Shown piece after piece: positions 19,623 through 28,186 of a stretch of DNA of 64,000 bases. Position numbers and translations under genes: made by a program. The stretch is from assembly GCA_016714785.1 (NCBI GenBank), contig JADKCC010000057.1, positions 1 to 64,000 on the forward strand, read 5' to 3'. The notes under the pieces were generated by a model. It searched no databases. It saw only the letters and a list, made by a program, of their open reading frames with translations, and was not told the DNA's origin. Within the stretch, counting starts at the first letter, position 1, and each line of letters starts with the position of its first letter. The DNA is from Saprospiraceae bacterium. GTDB taxonomy: Bacteria; Bacteroidota; Bacteroidia; Chitinophagales; Saprospiraceae.

Positions 19623-21575
19623 TCAATAAATTATATACATTTCTGTTCTCCTGTTCTTTTTTCTTCCTGATTCACTAAGATTATCTGCAATAGGATTTGT
19701 TTCTCCTTTCCCTTCTGAAGAGATTCTGGTGAAATCAATGCCTTTTGCAATAATGGCTTCTGCTACAGCTTTGGCTCTTTTTTGCGATAAAGTGTAATTG
19801 TCATCTTCAGAACCAATATCATCTGTATGTCCAATAATTTCAATTTTTATCGATGGATTTTCTACCATCATTTTGTATATTAATAAAATTTCATGGTTGG
19901 ATGCTTCTAATAGTTCTGCTGAACCGGTGGAAAAAAATATATTTTGTAAAATAATTGGGCTATTTTTTGAATCAGATTTTATTACAGGAATTAATTGAAT
20001 ATTTAAAACATACGGTTCTAACAGGATGTTTTTGTTGGTAAGGTCAAAATTTTCAGCATGGTAGGTATAATTTTTTTGCTCAACGATGCACACATAGTTT
20101 TTTCCTGATGTAATTCCACTTAAGAAATATCCATCATCGTCTGTTTCTATTTGGAAAATTTCTAGCCCTGTATTTATATCTTTAATGATTACCTTAGCTT
20201 TTAGAGCTTTACCTGTCGCGGCGTCAGTAACATACCCTTTTATAAAGGTTGTCGGTTTAGGTCTAGCTTCTTCGTAGAGCTCAAAAGTATATATATCCAA
20301 ATGATTCATTTTCTGCCCAGAATTATGATTGATATCACTGGCATAATAAGCATTTTTTCCATCCAATGAAACAGTTAACGAACCTTCTTCGCCTATTGTA
20401 TTGATTGGGTACCCGATATTTACGGGTGTTTGCCAAAGTGCTGTAGTATCATTCTTTTTACTGTAGTATATGTCATGTTTGCCCATACCAGGACGACCGT
20501 TAGACCTGAAATATAAGGTAGATCCGTCAGAGTGCAAAAATGGACTTTCATCGTCACCTTCTGAATTTATTACTGGACCAAGATTGATAGGTGTAACCCA
20601 AGCATTTTTTGCATCTCGGTAAGTTATAAAAAGGTCTGAGCCGCCCGTTGTGCCCAACCTTTTACTTGCAAATATAAGTGTTCTAGCATCCGCTGATAAA
20701 GTAGGTTGAGAATCCCAAGCCGCAGAATTAACTTTATGACCCATATTGACGGGTTGGGTCCAGTGTCCATCCATTAGCATAGAATAATAAAGATCGCAGC
20801 TACCAAAGGCATCCTTCCTATCACAGGCAGTAAAAACTATATACTTGCCATTAGATGAGATTGCAAAAGCACCTTCGTTTTGATAAGTATTAAGGTCAGT
20901 GAGTGGCATTGCTTTTGTCCAATTACTATTGCTAAATGCTGACATATAAAAATCTTCTTGGCCTATAAAATCGTTAATCATCTTTACGTTTCTAGTAAAT
21001 ATCATGTTAGTGCCATCTAATGATAATATCGGTGAATATTCTGAATTGTTTGTATTGATATTTTCTCCTACATTTTGAGGTCTAAAAGGCACAGGGTGAT
21101 TGAAAGCAAACTCGATGAATCTAAGATTGACACTCATCTTCATCGCTCTTTTTACTTTATCAGTTTTTGATTTTTCTTTCTGGATGTAAATATCCAAATT
21201 ATTTGCTGCGTCGATATATTTGTTTTGCTCTATTTGTGACATCGCTAAAGAATAATACATTTCTGCATCAAAATCTGGTGCTAAATAGATTGCTTTTTGA
21301 AAAAGTCTTTCGGACATTTCATAAGATTTCATTTGAAAATAATTGGATGCCAGACGCAAGTAGCCTTCTACAAAATCTTTTTTAACAGCAAGCAGTTTCT
21401 CAAAATTTTGATTGCTTTTTATTAAATTTCCTAATTGAGCATACTTCTTTGCATCAGCATAGATTTTTTTTTCTTTTGGGCTTAATTGATCAGTGGTGCT
21501 TTGTGCTTCCGAAGTATAAGTCATTAAGCTTATAAATATAAAGACGTAGGTATATTTACTTATATATAAATTCAT
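19623..21575 (-). CDS. OmpA-family protein with TPR, beta-propeller and CRD domains (PorE-like)
   Basis: 650 residues. A signal peptide is followed by TPR helices (residues about 30-150: FVEGYLRLASNYFQMKSYEM), a WD40/PD40-type beta-propeller (about 160-430: EYSPILSLDGTNMIFTRNV, ESPFLHSDGSTLYFRSNGR), a carboxypeptidase-regulatory-like domain (about 440-520: IKGYVTDAATGKALKAKVII) and an OmpA C-terminal peptidoglycan-binding domain (about 540-650) with the conserved Asp and Arg in GHTDDIGSEDDNYTLSQKRA. This is the domain order of PorE, which anchors the T9SS to peptidoglycan; Bacteroidota also carry several paralogues, so the PorE role is likely but not certain. No typical lipobox Cys was seen. 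No operon partner. Confidence 0.8.
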   Translation of the reverse strand: MNLYISKYTYVFIFISLMTYTSEAQSTTDQLSPKEKKIYADAKKYAQLGNLIKSNQNFEKLLAVKKDFVEGYLRLASNYFQMKSYEMSERLFQKAIYLAPDFDAEMYYSLAMSQIEQNKYIDAANNLDIYIQKEKSKTDKVKRAMKMSVNLRFIEFAFNHPVPFRPQNVGENINTNNSEYSPILSLDGTNMIFTRNVKMINDFIGQEDFYMSAFSNSNWTKAMPLTDLNTYQNEGAFAISSNGKYIVFTACDRKDAFGSCDLYYSMLMDGHWTQPVNMGHKVNSAAWDSQPTLSADARTLIFASKRLGTTGGSDLFITYRDAKNAWVTPINLGPVINSEGDDESPFLHSDGSTLYFRSNGRPGMGKHDIYYSKKNDTTALWQTPVNIGYPINTIGEEGSLTVSLDGKNAYYASDINHNSGQKMNHLDIYTFELYEEARPKPTTFIKGYVTDAATGKALKAKVIIKDINTGLEIFQIETDDDGYFLSGITSGKNYVCIVEQKNYTYHAENFDLTNKNILLEPYVLNIQLIPVIKSDSKNSPIILQNIFFSTGSAELLEASNHEILLIYKMMVENPSIKIEIIGHTDDIGSEDDNYTLSQKRAKAVAEAIIAKGIDFTRISSEGKGETNPIADNLSESGRKKNRRTEMYIIY

Positions 21576-21773
21576 TTTTTTATTATTTAAACTAGCTAGT
21601 TATCTGTTATTCATTAAGTTTGTAATAAGTTTTATCAACATTTTGCAATAGAAATTACAATGATATACACCACATGACCTTAAGGTCTTTGAAACTTTCA
21701 GTATTAAAACATAAAACGAAGTAATTTTGTATCATAGTATAGTAAGAATTATTATTTTCCTACCATAATCAAT

Positions 21774-21911
21774 ATGACACCTAAAGAAAACAAGCTTCTT
21801 ACTATTGCATTAAAATATGTTTTAAATGTGAGTGGGAATCAAAAAGTAGTTAAATCCCGTTTCTTTTTAAGAGAAAAGCAAATAAAAGAGAAAGATATTT
21901 GGCATATATAA
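21774..21911 (+). CDS. Small hypothetical protein
   Basis: 45 residues, Lys/Arg-rich (MTPKENKLLTIALKYVLNVS ..), preceded by a good -7 element TAATTTTG at 21722-21729. No family recognised. It could be the head of a lost gene at the edge of the repeat island, or chance. Confidence 0.3.
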   Translation: MTPKENKLLTIALKYVLNVSGNQKVVKSRFFLREKQIKEKDIWHI

Positions 21912-22119
21912 AATCCTGGTTTTAAGTCTCTATAATATTGATGATATTTTAACATCTGATATATATTAGGAAATTCATTTTAGATTTTAGGAAATATAGC
22001 TAAATATTTTCAGTAAAAAATAATAACTTTAGACTTGCAATTTACGTTATATAATGTATCTGAATTAACTTACATAAAAACATAATTCTTACTTATTTGG
22101 TTGCTCTTTAAATTTTGTT

Positions 22120-22183
22120 CTCCCGCCGTTGACCTGACGTTGTGCTGATGTAACTCCCATAGCGCTCCCGTGACGCTCCCATG
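22120..22183. repeat. GC-rich degenerate repeat, copy A
   Basis: A GC-rich island in AT-rich DNA. On the - strand it reads as a run of GGGAGCG-like words followed by CAACGTCAGGTCAAC-like words. The same ordered vocabulary occurs on the + strand at 23064-23153, so A and B form an imperfect inverted pair around a decayed gene. Confidence 0.55.
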
Positions 22184-22411
22184 TTTCTACTTACGATTTC
22201 CCTATAACACTGCATAAAAATATGTATTGTTTAGAAACCTGATTTCATCTTTACCCAAATTGCTAGAGTTACGCCTCAGAAATAGGTAAATAGATCATTG
22301 TAACTTATAAATTGTAATGTCTTCATTTCATATTTTTCTGGTTACAAAAAACAACAGAAAATATCCTACTTCTCATCTAAAACGAATTATTAAAATTACG
22401 TAAATAAATGT

Positions 22412-22767
22412 GACAAATGCCCTATTTCAGAATACGAAACTACTTTCGCTAGTATTGCATATATTTATATTGAGTTAGGAGATTACAATCAAGCGGTTAG
22501 GAATTGGACACAATTAATTAATTATTATGAATTGACCGACAATTTAAACAATCAAAATTATTACTTGACAAAAAATAAACTGGGTGAAACATACAGAATA
22601 ATGGGTATTTATGATAAGTCTCTCTCTCGTGGTTTCAAGAAGCTTTAGACATAAAAACAATATTAGGTGACAATCATGTCAATTATGGTACTATATTGAA
22701 TAATTTTGCCCAACTATATCAAGATATGGGTGTATATGATAAGGCTTTCGCATTTCGTAAAATTTAA
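22412..22767 (+). pseudogene. TPR-protein remnant
   Basis: Two frames join to give TPR helices: YIELGDYNQAVRNWTQLINY, LGETYRIMGIYDKSLS, then after a frameshift near 22630 WFQEALDIKTILGDNHVNYG and FAQLYQDMGVYDKA, ending at 22767. This wording is that of the TPR part of CHAT-domain or sensor proteins in Bacteroidota. Both ends are missing. Confidence 0.5.
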
Positions 22768-22880
22768 CACTTCATAAATACGCCAATTTTTATACTGCAC
22801 ATTAGATTTAATTCCTACTATTGTTTTAGTAAATTTAAATAAATAATTAAAAATCAATAAGTTAGGCAAATGTGATTGTA

Positions 22881-22984
22881 GAGAAGGAAGGGAGATAGGA
22901 GAGATGAGAGTTGAGAGATGAGTTATGGGAGATGAGATAGGAGTTAGGAGAAATGAGTTAGGAGAAATGAGTTAGGAGAGAAGA
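22881..22984 (+). repeat. AG-rich short tandem repeats
   Basis: Imperfect copies of a GAGTTAGGAGAAAT-like unit of 14 bases, mixed with GAGATGAGA words. A short stretch of the same kind is found at 731-775. No coding sense. Confidence 0.7.
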
Positions 22985-23063
22985 TGCCTAAAGATACTGC
23001 ATCGTAGCTAGGAAGCTAAGACGAACAAGTGTATAAGTATTAATTTAGTTACAATGGAGTGCA

Positions 23064-23153
23064 GTGGGAGCGCTGTGGGAGCATCTAGGGAGCGTGGTCG
23101 GGCCAACCTCGGGACAACCTTGGCACAACGTCGGGCCAACCTCGGGACAACGC
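23064..23153. repeat. GC-rich degenerate repeat, copy B
   Basis: Words of the GGGAGCG type followed by GTCGGGCCAACCTCGGGAC-type words; a 22-base unit is repeated exactly at 23097-23118 and 23130-23151. Inverted relative to copy A at 22120-22183. Confidence 0.6.
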
Positions 23154-23374
23154 ACTTTCATTTTTGATTAAAAATGGTAGTTTTGATAGCTTTTTTAGAC
23201 TTTTGATGGTCAAATATCGTTTGGACAATTAAGTGCTGAAACAGATTTTTAACTAGGAATAAAGATAAGTGTTTTTGGACAAAAAATGTACTGGTTTCTT
23301 GGATTTTTTTAAAATAAATTTGGTAGCAACTTGGCGTGACAAAAATCGATAGGATGCCTTTTGTTTTGTTGTTT

Positions 23375-23450
23375 CGTACCTAAAGGCACGAGGATTGGGT
23401 TTTGATTTTGTTTTTTCTACCAATATTTTGTCCCTAACGGGACAGGGTTT
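23375..23450. repeat. Paired palindromes (REP-like), copy 1
   Basis: Two palindromes, CGTACCT/AGGCACG (23375-23390, one mismatch) and TGTCCC/GGGACA (23429-23444), joined by a linker with an AATATT core. A similar pair with different stems lies at 49020-49065. Long open frames over this area (such as 23253-23459, - strand) are byproducts. Confidence 0.55.
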
Positions 23451-23533
23451 TGAAGCCATTGGTCTTAGTTGAGTTTTAATCTCGCATTTTTAATTGCTTT
23501 TTGAATGCGGGCTAGGCTATTTTTTGGATGGAG

Positions 23534-23970
23534 ATGGATTTACTGATGAGGTTTATCTCGCAGACTTCACAGATTTCGCAGATTTTTTTTTGAAAAAGAT
23601 TCTTGCCACTAAGGCGCTAAGGAACTAAGTTTTTTTTGGACTGGAAATATGGATTTACCGATGAGGTTTATCTCGCAGACTTCACAGATTTCGCAGACTT
23701 TTTTTTGAAAAAGATTCTTGCCACTAAGGCGCTAAGGCACTAAGTTTTTTGGATGGAGTGATTTCCATGGGTTTATCTGTTTTTTAAATCTGCCACGCGG
23801 AATGGATTTACCGATGAGGTTTATCTCGCAGACTTCACAGATTTCGCAGACTTTTTTTTGAAAAAGATTCTTGCCACTAAGGCGCTAAGGCACTAAGTTT
23901 TTTTTGGATGGAGATGGATTTACCGATGAGGTTTATCTCGCAGACTTCACAGATTTCGCAGACTTTTTTT
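23534..23970 (+). repeat. Four ~105-base repeats (three full, one partial)
   Basis: Copies at 23534-23637, 23649-23750, 23802-23905 and 23914-23970 (partial). Each begins ATGGATTTACCGATGAGG, runs through CGCAGACTTCACAGATTTCG, a T-run, and (first three) TTGCCACTAAGGCGCTAAGG. Copies differ by few bases. Spacers of 11, 51 and 8 bases are not alike in length, and there is no leader or cas gene, so it is not a CRISPR. This word family recurs in Bacteroidota intergenic DNA. Confidence 0.9.
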
Positions 23971-24182
23971 GGAAGAAGTTTGTTGCTAATTGGCACAAAA
24001 ACAATCGGTAGCATGTCTTAGAGCCATACCTACCAATGGATAGAAATGTTAAAATATTCGTAAGATGAAAAATTTTAATCCCACTGATGTCACTTTGACG
24101 ATATCAAAAAGTTAAAGTTTCAAATGTAAGAAATTTGTATTGAAATAATACCGTTATTTGCAGTAACTAAATCAAAGATATT

Positions 24183-25151
24183 ATGGGTACATCACTATTT
24201 GAATTTGTAGGTAGAGTAGGTAATATGGTATATTACAAACTTGATAACAAACCAGTAAAACGTAGGATCGGAAAGGTTGATCTGGAAAAGATGCGGACAG
24301 CACCGCAATATGCAGAAACGCGTAAAAATCAGTGTGAATTAGGTGTTGCATCTAGTGGTGGAAAGCTTTTCAGAGAAGGATTGTTGCAATTTACCAAAGG
24401 GTTCACGATTCACTCCTATGCATCGGATGTTGTATCCATCTTGCTAAATACTTTGCGAAATGATACGACGCAACCAAAGGGACAAAAACAAATAACTAAT
24501 GGGCTAAAAAATGTTGCTTCACAGTTGGCTTTCAACAAGTTAGATATATTTAGCAAACGAGAAACAGCGTTTTATAAAAATACATTATTAAGAAAAACAA
24601 ACGATGGAAAGTCGTGGAGACTGAATCGAAATATTCTCTTCGGAAAAGGAGTAAAGGGAGATCAAATGAGCGTAAAAATAGGTTATTATCACGTTGATTT
24701 TGAAGGAAGTATTGCCAATTATGAAGAAGTATTATCTATGGCTTGTCATCGTAATGAAAAGATAGAATTTAGTGATTTCAAACTGCCAAACTCTAATAAA
24801 AACAATACTACTCCGTGGACTTTTGTGATCGTGCAGGTGTGGCGGGAAGGTAGTTTTCAAGACATCACAGGAATGACGTACATGTCTATTGTGGACGTAG
24901 TGGATAATGATGCTTTAAACGATGCTCTTTACAAAAATAATGAGCCATTATTGCATAAATGTGGACGTGAAATGAAAGAAGGGCATGGATTGCACGAGTT
25001 GCAAACTCGCGCTAGCAGGGGTATTGAAGTTGCAAACTTCGACAATCGGAATTTGATTCATGGACATAGCCGTTATAGGAAAGATATTGTGAAATTTGGT
25101 GGGCAAAATGATTGGGGAGAGGTGGTTGATAAGGTAGCGAAGGTGAAGTGA
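24183..25151 (+). CDS. Conserved hypothetical protein (VGN-Y-K N-terminal family)
   Basis: 322 residues, no signal peptide or membrane helix. The N-terminus FVGRVGNMVYYKLDNKPVKR, followed by TAPQYAETRKNQCELGVASS, resembles a Bacteroidota family whose members begin 'G.vGnv.yyk.nGk.v.R' and have 'T..q...R..n..eFg'. The C-terminal half is Asp/Asn-rich beta-like sequence (FVIVQVWREGSFQDITGMTY) ending in a charged tail. Function unknown. The gene follows the repeat island at a distance of about 210 bases and precedes a short sigma-like gene by about 100 bases on the same strand. Family resemblance is from memory, not a search. Confidence 0.7.
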   Translation: MGTSLFEFVGRVGNMVYYKLDNKPVKRRIGKVDLEKMRTAPQYAETRKNQCELGVASSGGKLFREGLLQFTKGFTIHSYASDVVSILLNTLRNDTTQPKGQKQITNGLKNVASQLAFNKLDIFSKRETAFYKNTLLRKTNDGKSWRLNRNILFGKGVKGDQMSVKIGYYHVDFEGSIANYEEVLSMACHRNEKIEFSDFKLPNSNKNNTTPWTFVIVQVWREGSFQDITGMTYMSIVDVVDNDALNDALYKNNEPLLHKCGREMKEGHGLHELQTRASRGIEVANFDNRNLIHGHSRYRKDIVKFGGQNDWGEVVDKVAKVK

Positions 25152-25239
25152 TTGTTGAATTTGATGAATTGTGGATAGTAAATTGTTTCTAAAAGTGTCA
25201 ACTTAAATTTTATAATCATCCACCTTTTAATTTTATTCA

Positions 25240-25247
25240 TATATTTG
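25240..25247 (+). promoter_or_regulatory. TAnnTTTG element abutting the short sigma gene
   Basis: TATATTTG lies six bases before the ATG at 25254. If used, transcription would start at or next to the ATG, giving a leaderless message. No matching -33 box is seen. Confidence 0.35.
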
Positions 25248-25253
25248 TGTCTA

Positions 25254-25529
25254 ATGAAAGACGAACAAATATATAAAAGTGATGAATATTTAATCTCTGC
25301 ATTAAAACAAAGAGATAGAAATGCATTTAAGTTCCTTTATAAAAACTATACTGGACCTATAAAACATTTTGTAAAAACCAATGGTGGACAGGATGTAGAT
25401 GCAGAAGAAATAGAACTAAACGTCATAGTGCTGCTTTATGAAAAAATTGCATCTGGCAATTTTGTGTTGAATGAAGGGACCAAGCTAAGTACATATATGT
25501 TTGCTGTAGGTAAAAATATAAATTTTTGA
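25254..25529 (+). CDS. Sigma-70 region 2-only protein (truncated sigma factor)
   Basis: 91 residues from the ATG at 25254. It reads as the beginning of an ECF-type sigma factor: DEYLISALKQRDRNAFKFLY, then NYTGPIKHFVKTNGGQDVDA, EEIELNVIVLLYEKI and STYMFAVGKNINF, where it stops. This is region 2 up to the helix that binds the -10 element; the linker and region 4 are absent and are not found in the other frames of the next 30 bases. So it is either a 3'-truncated gene or a stand-alone region 2 protein. The next gene starts 30 bases downstream. Confidence 0.65.
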   Translation: MKDEQIYKSDEYLISALKQRDRNAFKFLYKNYTGPIKHFVKTNGGQDVDAEEIELNVIVLLYEKIASGNFVLNEGTKLSTYMFAVGKNINF

Positions 25530-25559
25530 GATTTCATTTAGCAAAAAAAACCAAATCCA

Positions 25560-26045
25560 ATGAAAGTCTTATTATTTTTCGTCAGTTCAGCTTTTCTATT
25601 TTTCAATACTGATACTATATACAATGTGCTTAATGATGTTGTAGAAATAACCAGTTCCAGTAATTCAGAAGAAGTCAACTATTCAACATATCGGTATGAC
25701 AATGAAGTTGAAAACCAACATGAAGAAGATCTTTTGGAAGATGAAATTCGTAACGATTCTGAAGATGAAGAATTAAGCTTAGATGAAGATTTCCAAAATG
25801 AAGAAGATGGCGAGTATATATCAGACGATAATCCAGTAACATGGGATGAAGATCCTAATAACTATCCTTTGGAAACGCCAGATACTTATGAAAATATTGA
25901 TGACGAAGAAGTTCAATCACCTACACATTATCGTGAAGTACCTGAAGGTGCTTGCGCTATTTGTGGAGATGGTACTTATTCTTTCAGTAAAAACCGCAGA
26001 GGCACTTGTAGTCGCCATAGTGGTGTGACTGAATGGTTGAGATAA
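25560..26045 (+). CDS. Secreted acidic protein with C-terminal DUF3761 domain
   Basis: 161 residues: a signal peptide (MKVLLFFVSSAFLFFNTD), about 100 residues that are over one third Asp/Glu (EVENQHEEDLLEDEIRNDSE), and a compact C-terminal module CAICGDGTYSFSKNRRGTCS followed by RHSGVTEWL, the DUF3761 signature with its Cys and His residues. DUF3761 modules occur at the ends of secreted or membrane proteins and have no settled function. The acidic spacer suggests an extended, perhaps calcium-binding, region. Same strand as the two genes before it; it converges on hutI. Confidence 0.75.
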   Translation: MKVLLFFVSSAFLFFNTDTIYNVLNDVVEITSSSNSEEVNYSTYRYDNEVENQHEEDLLEDEIRNDSEDEELSLDEDFQNEEDGEYISDDNPVTWDEDPNNYPLETPDTYENIDDEEVQSPTHYREVPEGACAICGDGTYSFSKNRRGTCSRHSGVTEWLR

Positions 26046-26152
26046 AAGTTTAAAAAGTACCTTGGTTGTTTAACCAAAAGTGTTTCCGTTTATTGCATGA
26101 TAAGTCATGTATATTGTAGCCAATAAATTGACTCGATATATCAATTATTGCC

Positions 26153-27388
26153 TCACACCACCACACCATTCAGTATCACCTTATCTATGTGCTGACTACC
26201 GAAGGCATACACCATGTAGTCTAGTGATGGAATGGGTTTGGTGATAATGAGATTGGCTTTTTTGCCTACAGCGATGGAGCCGTGGCTATCGCCCAATTCC
26301 ATAGCATAGGCGCCATTGATCGTTACACCATTGAAAGCTTCGGATGGCAATAACCTCATGTTGTTACAAGCAAAAGCCATGAGTAAAGGTATATTTCCTG
26401 ATGGGCTAGACCCTGGATTATAATCTGTAGCTATAGCAATACCGAGCCCTTCGTCTATCATCTTTCTGGCTGGAGCATAATGGATGTTAAGAAAAAAGGA
26501 ACAAGATGGTAAAACAGTAGGTATGGTGTTTGAAGATTTGAGTAGGTCTATTTCTTCTTGGCCGATAGCTTCCAAATGATCTACAGAAATTGCCTGATTT
26601 GCGATACCTACTTGTACACCACCAGATATGGCCAGTTCGTTGGCATGGATTTTGGCTTTTAATCCATATTTTGCTGCAGCTTTTAGTATTTTATCTGTTT
26701 CTTCTACGGTATAAAAACCTTTATCACAAAATACATCACAGTAATCAGCGAGACCTTCACTGGCAACTTGCGGTATCATGTCATTGATAATAATATCTAT
26801 GTAAGCACTTCTATTTTCTCTATATAATAAAGGTATAGCGTGAGCGCCTAGAAAAGTGGATTTAATAGTAGCTGCTGATGTTTCTTTAAGTCTCCTAATC
26901 ACTTTCAGCATCTTTAATTCACTTTCTAGGGTCAGGCCGTACCCACTTTTTATTTCTATAGCGCCCGTACCATATTGTATCACTTCATCCAATCTGGCTT
27001 TTGCTGACTTGTAGAGTTCGTCTTCTGACCTGTTCTGAAGCTTTGCTGCTGAATTGAGTATGCCTCCACCATTGCGTGCTATCTCTTCATAAGAAATGCC
27101 TCGAAGTCTATCAACATACTCACCTTCACGACCGTGCGCATAGACGATGTGTGTATGGCTGTCGCACCAGCTGGGTAGCAGTGACCCACCTTTGGCATCC
27201 AAGATATGATCTGCTCTATCGGGTACGGATTGCATTGATCCAATATCCTTGACAATATCATCTTCTATAAGAATGTATGCATTTTGCATGGTATCCACAA
27301 CAGACATAGCCGCTCCCTTTTTTAGTGACTGCGGCTGTGTCTGAAGACCATAAATGGTATGGATGTTTCGTATTATTAATGATGACAT
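26153..27388 (-). CDS. hutI: Imidazolonepropionase
   Basis: 411 residues, an amidohydrolase that opens imidazolone-5-propionate to N-formimino-glutamate in histidine breakdown. Metal and substrate motifs are all present: the HxH pair in CDSHTHIVYAHGREGEYVDR, GAHAIP, KIHANELA, SVDHLEAI, and the Asp of ATDYNPGSSPSGN. Length and start (MSSLIIRNIHTIYG) fit the family. The other hut genes are not in the window. It begins 18 bases after the stop of the thioredoxin-SPOR gene, so the two probably share a message. Confidence 0.95.
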   Translation of the reverse strand: MSSLIIRNIHTIYGLQTQPQSLKKGAAMSVVDTMQNAYILIEDDIVKDIGSMQSVPDRADHILDAKGGSLLPSWCDSHTHIVYAHGREGEYVDRLRGISYEEIARNGGGILNSAAKLQNRSEDELYKSAKARLDEVIQYGTGAIEIKSGYGLTLESELKMLKVIRRLKETSAATIKSTFLGAHAIPLLYRENRSAYIDIIINDMIPQVASEGLADYCDVFCDKGFYTVEETDKILKAAAKYGLKAKIHANELAISGGVQVGIANQAISVDHLEAIGQEEIDLLKSSNTIPTVLPSCSFFLNIHYAPARKMIDEGLGIAIATDYNPGSSPSGNIPLLMAFACNNMRLLPSEAFNGVTINGAYAMELGDSHGSIAVGKKANLIITKPIPSLDYMVYAFGSQHIDKVILNGVVV

Positions 27389-27406
27389 AAGTTGGGTTGT
27401 AAAGGG

Positions 27407-28186
27407 TCAAATGATGATGCCATCCATATTGTATTCATTCTTTAAATTCTTTCTAAAGTTGTTGGCTTGTTCCGAAGTCTCAAATTGCCCTATTCTTACT
27501 TTAAATACAGGTACTCCATCTTTGTATTCGTTGGTCACCGTCACTTGCTCTACAAATAATTGTTTGAGGGATTGTACCATTTCTGCGGCACCTTCATATC
27601 TTTCAAAAACACCTACCTGTACTCTAAAGGCATTTGATGTCTGTTTTTCTGTATAATATTTTTTATATTCTTTGGCTGATTGTTTCATACTATCAGACTC
27701 TTTAATATCATTTTGGTGCTGGTAAGGTGATGTATTAAAATCATATTTAGCAGCAATTTTATGTTCTGGTGCATTATATTTAGAAAGTATCTCCATCAGC
27801 TTCCGCGGAGAAAGCGTTTGCTCTATCCTATCTAATAATTGCCCTTGAGAATTGAAAATTAACATGGTAGGCAAATATTTTATTTCGTAAGCATTTTTAA
27901 GATCATACCCCGATGCATCATCAATATTTGCTTTTACTGATACAAAGTTGTCATTTAGCGTATTTGCCACTTCTTCATCTTTGAAAGTTGTTTGCTCCAT
28001 CCATTTACAAGGGGTACACCATTCAGCATAGAAGTCCACAAATATCAATTTGCCTTCCTTACCTGCTATGTTGCGTGCATCATTGAAATTTACTGCTGTA
28101 AAGTTAATTTTAACGTCATTGGCAAGAATAGCTGATGTAATGCAAAGTAACGATAAAACGAATAAATAAACTTTAAGTCTGTACAT
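27407..28186 (-). CDS. Periplasmic thioredoxin fused to a SPOR domain
   Basis: 259 residues from the ATG at 28186; upstream in-frame codons to 28267 would put extra residues before the signal peptide and are less likely. A signal peptide (VYLFVLSLLCITSAILAND) leads to a thioredoxin fold with FVDFYAEWCTPCKWMEQTTF and the cis-Pro region YEIKYLPTMLIFNSQGQLL. After a polar linker comes a SPOR domain of about 70 residues (FRVQVGVFERYEGAAEMVQS .. FKVRIGQFETSEQANNFRKN), which binds denuded glycan at division sites. So a dithiol enzyme may be placed at the septum; this is inference. Probably transcribed with hutI, which has no obvious functional link. Confidence 0.85.
   Translation of the reverse strand: MYRLKVYLFVLSLLCITSAILANDVKINFTAVNFNDARNIAGKEGKLIFVDFYAEWCTPCKWMEQTTFKDEEVANTLNDNFVSVKANIDDASGYDLKNAYEIKYLPTMLIFNSQGQLLDRIEQTLSPRKLMEILSKYNAPEHKIAAKYDFNTSPYQHQNDIKESDSMKQSAKEYKKYYTEKQTSNAFRVQVGVFERYEGAAEMVQSLKQLFVEQVTVTNEYKDGVPVFKVRIGQFETSEQANNFRKNLKNEYNMDGIII

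Noticed and set aside
23253..23459. 68-codon open frame on the - strand
   Set aside because: It overlies the paired palindromes and shows no protein-like pattern; the frame is a byproduct of the repeat.
23534..23970. CRISPR array
   Set aside because: Repeats are about 105 bases, spacers are unequal and short, and no cas genes are present.
26062..26077. Terminator between the DUF3761 gene and hutI
   Set aside because: TTGGTT/AACCAA is a short stem without a T-run, too weak to call.
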